This document shows positions 45,699 through 58,269 of a stretch of 64,000 bases of DNA, piece after piece. The first letter of the stretch is position 1; each line of letters starts with the position of its first letter. The position numbers and the translations under genes are program-made. This DNA comes from Polytrichum commune (taxonomy: Eukaryota > Streptophyta > Polytrichopsida > Polytrichales > Polytrichaceae). The stretch lies in the NCBI GenBank assembly GCA_950295325.1, contig OX485804.1, forward strand, positions 49,662,001-49,726,000. The letters are read 5' to 3'. The notes under the pieces are model-generated. The model was not told where the DNA came from and ran no database searches. It saw nothing but the letters and a program-made list of their open reading frames with translations.

Positions 45699-45701
45699 AT
45701 G

Positions 45702-47820
45702 TGTCCATGAATAACCTAGGGTCTTAGAGGGTCTAAAAACTTGTTGTAAGAACATATGTTAGTCTAATATAAGATGATGGACTTGGAACATAGGCTTCAC
45801 AATTTACGACCTCACAAATTCTTAAGTTTTGACATTCAAAGAGAATTCAAGGTCATTCCGCTACGAGAAGCATGGGTTGTTGCCATTAGTTTTTGGACAC
45901 TCCAATGTAGAATTTAGGCATCCAAATCTAATTATGTAATAATTTTTATTACTTAAGATCTACCTTGTAGTGGCCAAGGACCAATGGCAATGACTTTCTG
46001 ATTCGTGCACTGTTCACTTCAATAAATACATGTACTTCATTCAATTTGCAAATGATCAAGTTGGTTTGATTCAGTGTGCATCTATGTAAACTCATTCATG
46101 TTTATAGTATGAAAATGTTTCCATTTAGATGATATGAATTGAGAAAGGCCCAAGTGATCGTCTAAAAAGACCTTTCCTTACTTTTGAGGTGAAAATCTTT
46201 GTGATTCGTAATTGCTAACCAAAGGAGACAATTTCCAAGCTGACCCAATATCTAGAAATGTATGTGGAGTTTGAAGTGCCCACAGTGAGGCCACATACCT
46301 TATGCTATTTAGTGTGGGCCATATTGAACTTAATACTGAAAAAGAATAGCCTCTTGAAGCCATTCTGGCACTATTACTGTACATAGAAGACAACCTGGCC
46401 ACAGTTGTGGTCATACTTTGCTAAAAAGTTTCACAAAAATCTGGCTACAATATTCAATGTCACAAAAAATCCAGCTCCCATATTATTTATGCCACCTTTT
46501 TTTGAGGGCCAAGGCAAAATGTTCATTGCCACACAAAACATCGCTGGCTGATTCTGAAAACTTCCAATGTGAAGTCAGTCCGATGGGAAGCTTCAAACAC
46601 AGTTGAGAACTTTCAATAGGCCCGCATCTCGCACCTACAAAACAGGCACGTCTGCCTTGGTCAATTTGAGTTTCGAGATATGTTCTCACCATTCCCCATG
46701 GCATGACACGCAAAAGGAACTTCATATTTGGGCCCAGCTTATTGAACATGGGCATCTAGCATGAATATTGCCACAAGCTATGTGGTTCTAATCACAAAAA
46801 ACCAAGTGGCTGTTCAGGTCAGATCAGGAATTGCCTGTTTTGGTTAGCAATTACACAAAGATTGACATGTCAAGTCCCAAAACCGGAGCTGAGATGAAAA
46901 AGTTATTGGCAGTCAAAGTGAAGATTCTCGTTCTCTGCAACTACATTAACTATTGAACCCAGAATGATTAATATATTTGAGCACTTGGTCCTATCTCGTG
47001 CACATGTGTCCAATTAAGAAGAGTGACCACAAAAGGCCCATATTCCTTACCTTGCCAGGATTGATTCCAGTTGAGGAGCCAAAGTGGACAAAGTCACTGG
47101 GCCCCCCTTTCCCTCTGTTTGATTCAAGATTAAAACAAATGTAGACCAAAAAAGTCCTTGGGACAACATGCACATACTTAACAGACACTAAATCCCCTGA
47201 TTAGTGTACGTAAAGGTACTACAGAGATAAATTATAGTCAAACAACACCTACAGAAATTCACTGTTGAACCTTTAAGTCTAAAATAAAACTAGAGCATTA
47301 GAAACAACGGATCATCTGCAAAGAGCAATTTGAAAGGAAGATTTAGGCCCTAGCATCTATTTCTCCTGTACAGAAAGAATACCGACCACTGTTCAACTGC
47401 AAGAAAATCATTGCTCCTGGAGCGGATTCAACTGAATGTGTATTGAGGCTATCCCACATTATCCAATCAGTGGTCAAACACCGTACAGAATTATACAAAC
47501 TTGCTTCAGAAGTAAGCAACTATGTGGACAATGATAACTTAGATAGCATACGAACTTGGTAAACTTTTGATGAATGCTTACAGGCTACAGAAGTAACAAC
47601 AGATAGATCTGAAGATAATGAGTGACGGGGTTGCAAATTGATATGGAGATTTGGCCAAAATTAAGCCATTTTCCAGAGGGCATCACCCGCTAAATTTCCA
47701 AGGTGCAAAACTGCAGACCAGATGATAATTATTACACAAGAGACCAAACAATGTAGTATATCATAGCTTATATCACATGTACTACTGGATGAATGAGAAC
47801 ACTGATGTTCTTTCACCCAC
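45702..47820. other. Downstream flank of the V-ATPase gene, no gene recognised
   Basis: Two minus-strand ORFs (46,178-46,414 and 46,483-46,755; 78 and 90 codons) lie here. Neither resembles a known family and neither is backed by splice signals that I can support. The last few hundred bases before 47,820 presumably include the 3' UTR of the V-ATPase subunit d gene. Confidence 0.4.
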
Positions 47821-50800
47821 CTAGAAAGTCATGACAATGCCATCATGAATTCTTGATTTTTGGTTTTGAGCTACGCATTCTGATATCCACATTAGGTTTC
47901 TGGTCTCTTGCTCCCGCAATCTCATGTATGCAAAGAACACAGCAAAGTGAAACTGCACCCAAGAAAAGTAAGAGAAATAAATAAAAGCACCAATGTCCAT
48001 TCTGATTAACTAAAATACAGCCTTGACAACCTCTATATCATGCAATTTGAGACTGTTCACACAAGTGATCTCTTAAATCATGAGAAGAATGGTCCAGCTA
48101 CCCATGCTTATATGGAACACGGGGTGTTAGACAGTCCAAGTCTTTAAATTTGAAAGCTGCACAAGAGAAAGATCATACCTGCTGTTCAAATGAAAGAGTT
48201 AATCTCTTGACCTCTTCCTCATAGAAAGACTTGTCCAGCATCTGACTCTCTCCAAATTGTAACTTTGCAAAGATAGCTTGATATGGAGGATACTTCTCCA
48301 TGGCTCCACGAACCTATTCAACACATAGTTTAGATAGTTAGCACCATTTGAGAGACTCTGAGAATATCCATGGATTTATCCAACACAAATCTAATTGACC
48401 TAAATATTAAAAACCCAAAACACTTGGAAAATTGCTGCTGGGTGTAATGAGCTTGCAATTTACTGTGACTAAGCCAATTTACTTTCAGTAGCCACAACTC
48501 TATCTCCATATGCAAGTTCCTTGACAACACAACTATCAGACAGCCCATGGTGGTTCTTAGTTCTATTCCCCCATTGATGCCTCAAACAAAGACTACCAGA
48601 TTACAGCCTGTTAATTTGAAGCAATGTAGGACAAGGGTAGAATCATCACCGAATCAAAGTCATCACAAATAGCAAGTTCTTCATGCCCATAGGGATACCT
48701 GTTCAGTATCACCCAGCATTTCTCATTTCAGCATATATGAACAGAAGTTTATATCAATATACATATGGTAGAAACCAGATGGACAAGAAAACAACTTTGC
48801 CAAGCAATTCAGGTAAAAACTTGTGAAACTTACAAGATACCAAAATTGGAATATAGCTTCCTTCGATCATCACGGGTGAGCTCTGTCCCGATACTGCAAA
48901 CCACAAAATGTCAACACCTTCACTGGAAAACACATTCGTGAATCAAAATTTGAAACAGTTCTGGACTAATACACTCATAGTGTATCCCATGTGTTCAAAA
49001 TGCAAGGAGTCTGCTGATGCAGTCAATATTCTGGTAAGCAGGACCTTGCACGCTAAAACTTGCCTGTTGATTGTAATGTTTACAGCCCTGCGATCAGCCT
49101 CAAAAGCTAGCAAATCACACATGATTGTAGATGTTGCACCTCCAAGTTTCTGCTCCACACAACCACAAAGATATCCTTCATTACTTGTGACTTCCAATTC
49201 CATATTAGTAATTACAAGCAGATATTAAACAGCAGGTAACATCAGCAACAAAGTAACGTCAGCTGACATGAACACACAAATCCAATACATAGGAGGCATG
49301 TGCTCAAGTGTCGACAATACATATTCTAATAAATGTAGATACTGAGATGGGGTTGAAACTATCTAAATACATACCTTACAGAACTTGTAAAAGTCCTCCA
49401 GGTAAGCTTTGTATAGTGTGTTCCGCATTATCTCTATGTTCATGTCGTCAAGGTCCTAAACAAAGAGGTTATACAGAGCTCAGAAACAATCACAATACCT
49501 TAAGCCTGCGAGCAGTAAAAGTACTGCAACTATCCACTTCCAAATGACACAGACAGGCCAAAATCAAATGCCTGATCCTCTGCACAACTGACTACTAACA
49601 TTATACTTCCTCTCACAAGTGTAATAAAAGCTTGTGAACTAGCTCTCTGTTGATTTTCAGTAAACACCCTACATCTAATACCTTAGAATCAAATCAAAAT
49701 AATAACAAAAGCTCACTTCAGATGTGATGCACTCGGAGAAGTAGGGAGCCAAGGGTGTGTCCACAAGCACCAGACGATACAACTCCCGCATGTTTTGAGC
49801 TACTGCCAAGGTTGCAATACTGCATATGATAGCCCCAAGGTATTGTCAGATAACTTACAGCTATCTACAGAAAGAACCTTTCTGATGAATTCAATTCATT
49901 TATAATAGAACTTGTCAACTCCTGTCATGCACAATTGTAGAAATTTTGTAAGATTTCATGACTTCTGTGGACCTGCAAACACTCCATGCTTCATTTAAGC
50001 ATGTATGGGAGGACCATTCTTATTATCATTTGAAAAAATCATTGGTATGAACACATAATTGTAGGAATTCGTTTTATTATTGTCTTTCCATTGGGTTTGC
50101 CTTGTAGATGCCAATAATAAACTGAATTCCTACAGTAATGCCAGACTTCAGTATTTTGTAAACCGTCCATTTTGTGAGCATTTCCAAAAAGTCCTAATGG
50201 ATATAGATATTTTGTTGATGAACTTGTCTATGCATGCACATCTTGAAGCACTTTTGATGAGCAACAATGGAGCAAGAAAGTTAATTAGTTGGAATTAGGC
50301 AGGTGCTTCAATAATCCTGTTAGTGATGTTCTTAATAACCTTCACCACAGTACTCCATAAAAATACTATTTATCCAAACAAAAGGGCTCCAAGGTAATCC
50401 TGAAATAAAAAGGGTCAAACCTGTCAAACATGCCCAAAGGATGGCATTTCTCAAGAAGCTCATGCACATCCCTTTCATGCAAGGTTCCAGTAACTATGAG
50501 CACGACATTGTCGATCATGTGCCCATATCTGAAAAACCAATCAATGTTGTATACATGAGTTGCTAGGTCTCATACTCTGACAGCCTAGAAGTTAACCATC
50601 TTCTCTGTCCATGAAATACTAGAACATACACACAAAGGTGGTCCAGAGTACATTGTAAGTGATAATGCAAGCTCTTACAAGAAAATCACAACTAAACTAG
50701 CTTAACAAATTGCATTCAACCAAAAACAAATTAAGATCCAACACCATTCTTGTAAACAGAAGAAACAATATATTCCCCAATGACAAACACTTTCTGAAAG

Positions 50801-52110
50801 CAACAACAGATCAACTCATGGGCGAGCCTATAGGAAATATGGAATCCTCAAATGACAACCTCACATTGTATAAGGTACAACAATGGTTGAGACACCCACG
50901 TGATGTACTCCAGAAAGGTTGAAAGTGGCTCTGTGGCTTGAGTTAACATGTGGTTGTACTCATCAACCAGCTTTTGTGTACACTTCTCCACAATTGTTGT
51001 TGTATGCAAGGGTGATGGTTCTGCATAGATAATGTTGACATTGAACTGATAAGATAATCTCTCAATTGATGCTTTATCTTCCAATAGACTCGGAAAAACT
51101 ATAATTATTCAAGATCTGATGCTCACGTACGTGCATTTACCAAAATTTGGGTGAACTAGTATTTGCCCAAGAAGCTGGAAGTGAAATTAGAACATGAGGC
51201 AAGGCATTTATACCCTGCACATGACCACATGATCGTAGGAAAAGTCCTGCCCAAACTAAAGCTACAGCATTGTCCACAGCGACCGGCGTCAAAGCAAATA
51301 CGAATCTCCTTCAAACTCCAACTATGTTGGCATTATTGCTGGCTTATTCAAGAGAGGAATATCATTCACAATTACGTAACACACTACTTTAGGATTATCA
51401 CAGAAGACCCTTTTGGGCCACAATCCAGTAGCTGAAGCTCAAATGCCTACTTCAATCATTCTATTTATTGAAGATTTTATCACCATACAACCTATTCAAA
51501 CCCGAATTTATCTCTTGTACGTATCAATACAATATGTTATATACTGCCAAAAATTGCAAGTCAAATTATACTGGATAGAGGCATGGAGACAGCCAGTGAA
51601 CAAACTATAAATGAGTTTTATGGCCCCATTTGAGCACATTCACATAAACAAAATGCTGTTGGGTTACTAGTTGCAAGTGAATGAGCACTAAAGGTACATG
51701 CTGAAAAAAATCTTAGCTCCCTAAAGCTGTAAATTCCATGCTTCCATCTACTGCTGTTTCTTAAACCAGCAAAGCCTTTACACTGTATCATTGCTCATCC
51801 CAATTGGAACTCTTCTCCTTCATTCATAACATGGAAATAGAGTAGGACGAGCGTTTCAAAATTCACCAAAAAGATCATCAAGATCAACAGAAAGCCACAA
51901 AGAAGAAGAAACTCCATACATACCATTTGCCAAGTACGGGCCATAATCGGTCGCTCCCAGATGCATCTTGATGTCATCCAAATTCTCGCACTGACACAGA
52001 TTGTTGTAATCCGCAGATGTGAGCAGACCCGATCTGTACCCTCGCACTATGGCCTCCAAGTACCCGCCATCCACATTGAAACTCATCGCTTCAAATCCAT
52101 ACATCGACAT
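47821..52110 (-). CDS. VHA-d: V-type proton ATPase subunit d, 10 exons, complete
   Basis: Subunit d caps the proteolipid ring of the membrane V0 sector and joins it to the central stalk of the vacuolar and endomembrane H+-ATPase. Exons, in gene order: 51,924-52,110; 50,900-51,020; 50,421-50,528; 49,717-49,819; 49,375-49,455; 49,064-49,149; 48,834-48,893; 48,650-48,698; 48,179-48,313; 47,821-47,952. Spliced length is 1,062 nt with the frame open throughout. The product is 353 aa, or 351 from the second ATG (52,104), which gives the usual MYGFEA start and the exact length of Arabidopsis VHA-d. Conserved blocks: [16 protein letters not shown] and [17 protein letters not shown] (exon 1), [15 protein letters not shown] (exon 2), [15 protein letters not shown] (exon 3), [16 protein letters not shown] (exon 6), [11 protein letters not shown] (exon 8), [20 protein letters not shown] (exon 10). 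All introns are GT-AG except intron 6, which is GC-AG. No disabling change is seen. Confidence 0.96.
49061..49064 (-). other. Non-canonical GC 5' splice site of V-ATPase intron 6
   Basis: The exon 6/intron 6 junction reads AACAG/GCAAGT on the minus strand. Joining there to the acceptor before 48,893 restores ATT-AAC-AGT-ATC-GGG, i.e. the conserved TINSIGTEL stretch. The nearest GT alternatives break this conserved sequence. The rest of the donor is a strong consensus, as is usual for GC-AG introns. Confidence 0.85.
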
Positions 52111-52702
52111 CTTGCAAAAAGACCTAACCACACACAAACCTCTGCTCCTGAATCTGAATCCGACCCTTGAACTTCGTCCCCTCTGCAAAACCCGAATGCT
52201 CCGCAAAAACCTTGCGATGATGTTTAGACGTCTGCCTCAAGCAACACAATACAATAAAAAGGTCCAAGTTGGTTCGGTACGAATTTGAGCTCCCAAACCC
52301 TAGTGACGAGAAATTGCCCGTGTCAGATCGATCTCTCAGGTTTCAGATGCCACCGCTCGAAATTACTGATTCGAAGTGGCACTCTTCGATGTGAATCGAT
52401 TTGTGACGATGCGAGCTCAGATCCAGGTGAGATGCGAGAGACGTTACCAGGATCAATTAAACCCTAGTGCGGAGTCCCAAGCTTCGCCGCTTGTTGCAAG
52501 CTTTGCGTCTTCTTTGTCGTCGTGAGTCCCTCCTTCATCTCGGTGCATACGTGGCGTGCTGACATGGCTGCCAGCGAGAGTCCAACTGTACACCACCCCC
52601 ACCCATCACCTGTATAATGAGGGCCTCCTCGCTATAGTTGAATAAGGTACATGCTAGGAAATTTAAAGTCTATCTTACACAAAATATTTTTTTGCCGACC
52701 CG
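52111..52702. promoter_or_regulatory. 5' UTR and presumed promoter of the V-ATPase subunit d gene
   Basis: Non-repetitive and richer in GC than the distant flanks. The subunit d frame stays open upstream to an in-frame ATG at 52,206, but the protein match starts only at 52,110/52,104. I could not assign a TATA box or transcription start. Confidence 0.45.
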
Positions 52703-53146
52703 GGTATCATAGCTCTCTAGCAGCTTGGGCACCTTTCTGCCTAATTATTAATGAAAGTGCAAAAGTAATATTTCAAGTCCATAAAATAATATTTCAAAAT
52801 TGGATAGATTCAATAAGTAATTTAAAATAAGTTAGACATTCATCCAAGTCATTTCTATAATTCATGAATGGTTTTCCTAATTTCATTTATGAAGGTTATG
52901 ATTAACCTAAACACTTCCCTTAACCAACATTCCTTACCCTAATCTTTTACATATTGTCAAGGTTTTGCTTCGCAACATATGTTGCTTTGTTGGATTCTAG
53001 TGAATGTCACTTGCACTACTGTGATTTTAGGCACTTTTTGAATGTTTTTTTTTGGGGGGACACTCAACGAAATTAATTTCCAATACATTTAGGCACCTTT
53101 AAAAATTATTATTTTATGCCCAAGATGCTAGAGAACTACGGTATAC
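52703..53146. mobile_element. Inverted-repeat element (V)
   Basis: About 444 bp. Left end GTATCATAGCTCTCTAGCAG and right end (reversed) GTATACCGTAGTTCTCTAGC pair, followed by inverted CTTGGGCACCTTT and TGGGCATAAAAT segments. AT-rich interior without ORFs. Target duplication not clear. Confidence 0.6.
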
Positions 53147-53943
53147 TACTTCTTTAAAATGTTTTAGCAATTTCAAACTCAATAATCATTAATAAAGACA
53201 TTTACCCTTGCAAGTGCTACATCATCAATTCTAGAACACAATATTTTTAGTTCATCAATTTTAAACCTTGCAATATAAAAGAAGATGATCATCGAGATTG
53301 ATTGTTCCCGAAAAAAATGATTTGGTTGTGACATTGATTGTAATTTGGAAAGGTAGCCTATATGCAATGTTAAATCACATACCATGGAGTTCCACTAGCA
53401 CCCAATGATTTGTGAGGGCCACGTCATGGAGTTGCCCTACACTGCAAATTATACATTCTATGTTTCGAATTCCCAATGACCCTTGGATTAATTAATTTAG
53501 CACCAACTACTAGTTTGCCATCATCAAATGTTATGGGCTATAGACTCCTATGAAATTGCAACTACACTGAGTATGGTATTTAGTGTCATATGGTATTTAA
53601 TGTCACTATGGTAACCATCCGGATGACACTTCTTATGAATAAGTGAACAAATATTGTCATGGATGATGGATGAGTTCATCCAGTGGCCTAAACCCTACGT
53701 ACCTTCGCTTGTCAACAACTTATGATAAAATATTGTCATGGATGATTGAAATTTGGATGAAATACCACTTGATAAGTGACAGTAAAATTTGCAACATTAT
53801 AAATCTATAACCCCCTCCAAAAATGACAAGGAATGACAAACAATGTTGGATTAAACATTTAATGTTGGTGACACTACATCACTAATTACAATTAGTATTG
53901 AGCAAGACAATTAGAATTGGTGACACTAAATATCATATTTAGT
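53147..53943. other. AT-rich intergenic DNA, nothing recognised
   Basis: Short repeated phrases such as TGGTGACACTA and ATTTAGTGT occur near 53,570-53,945, without a clear element. Confidence 0.5.
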
Positions 53944-54053
53944 GTTGTTGGCACATATGAACCCTATCTTACCATATTCCCTCTACATTTGGGGGATTTA
54001 TCCTTATTCCCACTAGAATCTGGTGGGCGAGTGGCCTACATGGAAACTCACCC
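53944..54053. mobile_element. Right end of a family J element
   Basis: Matches 56,075-56,179 (CATATATGAACCCTA, ATTCCCATTAGAAT types) and ends CATGGAAACTCACCC followed by TAA. The rest of this copy is not recognisable to the left. Confidence 0.65.
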
Positions 54054-55604
54054 TAAGTAAATCCCAATTGTTTTGGCCCATCCTCTCTTGACGATTGCAT
54101 GAATGATACAAAATATGAGTCCAAGCATCACAGCGCCACAGTGGCGAGCATTTTGTTGGAATGTGACAACTCCGAGACCAATCTTGGGAGTGTCGAGTCG
54201 CATCGGAAGTTGTGATTTGATTAAACTGCAAGCCCATCCACTCAATTCTTTCTTGACTGCATGCTTCAAGGGGCGTTGGATCACGACGTCTGTCGACTTG
54301 CAAGCCATCGATCGGTGCAAATTGCAGGAACATAGAGGAGGCAATTCCAGGGATATCCTTTGATCATTTCAGGAGAAAATCTTCGCTAGTATGCACACTC
54401 CAGCAATCTATCAACCATATAAGCTTCTGATCTGAAGGTAGATCTAACGATTTGCACATAAATTCATAGCAAGGCCACAATTTCTTCTCAATGAATTGTT
54501 TGCATGTATCAATTGTAGACCAGTGGTTGGCAGTGTTTGTGAAATGAAACCCATGCCAGCAGCTATATATTCTGCGCGTCCATCACTTGCGGGGGGAGTG
54601 GTCTTGCTGTAACATCGGCGGTAATCGCCCGCAAAGGAAGACATGCAGCTGTGGCAGCAGATGGTGCAACAACGGTTACATCTCTTTTGACATCTATACC
54701 CAAAACATGAATGTGCGTAGCGCCTTCGGCATCCGAGGTTCTCTCACCTCCAGAAGGAACTAAATGAACACTTGTTCGATCAGTATTGACGATAAGCAAT
54801 GCTAAGATTGAATATAATTTCCACTGGATAGGCCACATGTTGGGCCATTGTTGTCCCCTGACCCTTCCAAGTCGGAGGCAACTTCAAGGCCACTGTTATG
54901 GATTTTCGGTAGGACCAATTTAGGATTCGTTCGTGAAAAGTCATGTCTAGTGTAAATTCACCTTGAATCTTCGTGGCAAGGACGATTCCACAAGCAATTC
55001 ATGTTGTCTATGTGTTCGATTACTCCTTGCCTGATCGGCTAGGTGCGACCAAAGGTTGACCTTCAGCCCAAATGCGTCGCATGACATTGTAGATTTCATC
55101 CCGAGGTTGAGGATGCCTTTCCATAACTGTCAACTGGTTCCTCTCTAGTATTAATGACGTCGTCCCTTCGTTAATAGCTTGTTTGAATTTCTCTTTGAGG
55201 ACGCCATGTGGTGTCAACCAATCTGCGAGAGATCCTCGGGACAACTTGTCGTAGGGGCTGCAAACTTGCCCTGGAGTCTTGTGATAAGCTCTAAGATAAT
55301 TCCGAGTTGCAAAGGAACTTCGGTGGCGAGTTACAGCGTCGTAAATTGGGGGCCACAAATTCGGTGCAAACCAATTGGTATACGTGCCCCTCTTTCGTTA
55401 TTGTCCAAGCTTTAAGCTATTGATTTCCTCGTCTTCTTCCTGCTCGGTGTGATTCACAAACGATGCAACCTTCGGGTCTGCTCGAGGGCGCCCAGCTGAT
55501 CGTCTTGTTGCAGCGTCCAATTTGCACATCAGAAGCGCTTTGACAAATCTCCTCCGCGACAACTTCGGCAACCCTCCGTATATGAATATCAATGGCAATT
55601 GCAA
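54048..55604 (-). pseudogene. Decayed pogo/CENP-B-like DDE_1 transposase
   Basis: Minus-strand coding remains, broken into several frames, run from a basic N-terminal region (LSRRRFVKALLMCKL, 55,398-55,604), through a possible DNA-binding part (YDKLSRGSLADWLTPHGVLK, 55,020-55,358), to a DDE_1-type catalytic domain. The first acidic residue is in NTDRTSVHLVP (near 54,780), followed by IHVLGIDVKRDVTVV. The second is in LIDCWSVHTSEDF (near 54,407), and the third in TDVVIQRPLKHAVKKEL (near 54,289). This D...D...D layout and the IQRPLK motif are typical of the pogo branch of Tc1/mariner. A TGA at 54,364-54,366 and frame changes show it is dead. Flanking family J ends point outward, so they are not its termini; I found no inverted repeats of its own. 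Confidence 0.72.
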
Positions 55605-55727
55605 TTGTCAAAGTTTTGATTTTGGCAACCTACAAATTCAAGTGGGGTTTGTATGATCTTGGAGTGGAATGGTTGTTGAACAACCCATGCATGGGGATAC
55701 TAGAATATAGTTGTGTGGGAGTTTTAA
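55605..55727. other. Spacer between the transposase remnant and a family J MITE
   Basis: May contain the start or left end of the dead transposon. No inverted terminal sequence identified. Confidence 0.3.
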
Positions 55728-56179
55728 CGTGAGTTTCCATGTAGGCTGCTCGCCCATTAGATTCTAGATATTAGTGGTTTGGAGGTGTTTGCATGTAGAT
55801 AAGGGTGAGTTTCATGTAGGTCATTGACCACTAGATTCTAGAAAATAGTGGGTCAAAGGTGTTCACATGTAGTTGAGCACAAGCCGTCAACCAACCACAT
55901 TCTAGTGGCCTACTGGAATGTGAAGGGGCCGTGGACATGGGCCACTAGACTTTCATGCGACCACTAAAGCTCATTTTGACCTATAAGTGTTGGTCACTAA
56001 AAGATTGAAGACCGGTTTTAGGAGGACGAGGTTAGTAGGTGGGCTCGGATTTGAGAAGATGAGAGTAGCTAATTGGCATATATGAACCCTACCCCACCAA
56101 ATTTCATCTACATTTGAATGGGTTCGTCCTTATTCCCATTAGAATATGATGGACGAGCGGCCTACATGGAAACTCACCC
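55728..56179. mobile_element. PIF/Harbinger-like MITE (family J), compact copy
   Basis: Left end GTGAGTTTCCATGTAGGCTG after TAA (55,725-55,727), right end CCTACATGGAAACTCACCC before TTA (56,180-56,182). A second left-end motif (TAA then GGGTGAGTTTCATGTAGG) starts at 55,803, so the left terminus is duplicated; this doubling is also seen in the copy at 12,060. Non-coding. Confidence 0.72.
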
Positions 56180-56182
56180 TTA

Positions 56183-58269
56183 GATGCTCATATTTTTCAT
56201 GTACACTCATCACCAAAAAAGTAAAAAGAAAAAAGAAAAAAGTGATTAAGATGGATATGGTGTTTGCAATGCATATTCACATATGCACTCAGACACCAAC
56301 AGTATACACGCCATACACCACACCCTCCTATTAAATCATATCCATTACACAACAACCATACCACAACCACGAGTGGTAAAAATAAAGTACAGAAATATTG
56401 CACAAGAGAACTATACATATACAACAGACAATGACAACAACAAACAAGCTTACATGTGAAAAAATGTTGTCATTTCATGTTTCATAACTCATGTTACATT
56501 GCTCAAAACCAAGATCTGCAAACCTCCCATGCACGAGATTGGAGCTCAGGTGGAGTTTGGACTATGTGCTTGGAATATGTGAGTACCATTCTAAGTTCAA
56601 TGTACGCATAGATATGATACATGATGAATTCACGATCCAATCCAACGGCTACAATTGGTCGTCGACTTGGAAGTGCCCACAATAGGGCCACATGATGCCA
56701 CTCAAAGTTTGACTATCTGCTTTATCATAGGTTGCTCAAACAATATCATGCCTGAGTCTCTTGCTTGCCAATGCTATACCAGGTATCTATAGATATCTCT
56801 CCAACCTCAGGCGGGACTCAGATTGAACAGAATTCTTTACAATTATACTAGAGCCCTGACAGTTTGCAGTTGAAGTGAATCTGACAAACTCAAATGTAAC
56901 ACTCGCACTTGGCAGAGCTCCAGGAAGAGTTAAATCACGTCCTTGTACCTCATTCTATTAAATGTGATTGTGTCACAGCCCGTAAGCACAGGGGACACAA
57001 GGAAGGCATGGAAGCAAGTGATTGTCAGTTTCTTAGTCAAGATCAAACGTCTTACACCCATACAATGTGCTTGCTCCGAGTACGAGCTTTCACGAAACCT
57101 GTGTGGATGATTGGCCTGCAAGTTTTGTCACTATCGCGTCTTATTATTACCTACTATCACTTTGCTTGAGTTTGTTTTTGTAATATATTTTTTGCATTGC
57201 ACCATACCTGTTTGCAGCTACTAGAGTGACCAACTTTGGACGTTGGTAGTACACATATAATACCGAGCAAGAGGACACCCACTCCCAAAAGACAAGACAA
57301 AGGAAAGAACAGAGAAGAGAAGAGAAGAGAAACAGAGCTCCTTAGTGCAACATCCACAAGATACAAGCCTGTACTACTCCAAAGCTGTTTTGAAGAAAAT
57401 ATCTTGAAAGGTGGTGGAAGCACAGGGAAACCACAGCTTACAAGAATTCTCTTAAACCATGAAGAAGGTGTGAAGCCATTAATCGACAGTCGATTTCATT
57501 TTAATTTGACACCAATCAATTAATTAGCTTTTGAATCACAGTCCCATCACAGTTTACTTGAGCATTGGCAGGACAGATGACCAACAATGGTATGGAATTG
57601 ACCATACCTTGAAGGAATTATTACATACAATCAACCCCAAGAATATGTCAGTTTCATAATGTTGTAAACTGAGGGGAGAGCACAACCAGCACAAGAAGGT
57701 TTGTGCATTGCCAAAATGCCATGCATTTGAGCAACTTCACTCAAATAGGGCAAAAAACTCGATTCTTGGTCACTTCGATCGCCGCCCTCGAACGTATCTG
57801 TTGATAGTGTAGTGAGGGTATTACATACATGATGCGCTACTGAAGCCCAAGATTTTGTCAAAGCTCATGTTGTCAAGGGAAGCTAATTATTAGGTTAAGT
57901 GCACTACCACCAAATGTAGGTTTGGGAATTGCCAAATGGACTTCATTTTTGTTGTCACTAGACACTCGTGGCTCAATATTTACCTCCATGAGTATACAAC
58001 ACCGCTCTCATTGACAATGCTCATCCAAGACATGTGTTTTGGGAAAGTTGAAAGAGGGAAACTTCAATCAATTACCGTAGGGTTCAACACTTTGAGTGCC
58101 AAAGTTGATTTCTCGATTGGATTGAACATGGATTGACCATTGTGAATACGAAATGTGGCAATTTTCTTTCCAAAAATTATTATTTTTTGTCGAATAAGAC
58201 AACACCTTACGATGTGGCAAAAAAATTGAATGGAGCTCTTCAATATGACCGACTAAGGGTCCAGCCGCA
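56183..58269. other. Intergenic DNA with a family L trace, no gene recognised
   Basis: About 56,540-56,650 resembles family L near 35,965-36,010 (TTTGGACTATGTGCTTGGAA type). ORFs near 56,900-57,860 are short, overlap on both strands and show no family resemblance, although this part is of mixed composition and could hold untranslated exon. Confidence 0.4.

Noticed and set aside
46178-46755. Two minus-strand ORFs downstream of the V-ATPase gene, as extra exons or a small gene
   Set aside because: The V-ATPase protein is complete with its stop at 47,821, and these ORFs show no family resemblance.
51163-51610. Overlapping plus-strand ORFs within V-ATPase intron 1
   Set aside because: They lie in an intron on the opposite strand and have random composition.
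53944-55760. Family J ends at 54,053 and 55,728 as the terminal inverted repeats of the pogo-like transposon
   Set aside because: Both ends point away from the transposase. The left one is the right end of an element lying further left, and the right one is the start of the next element.
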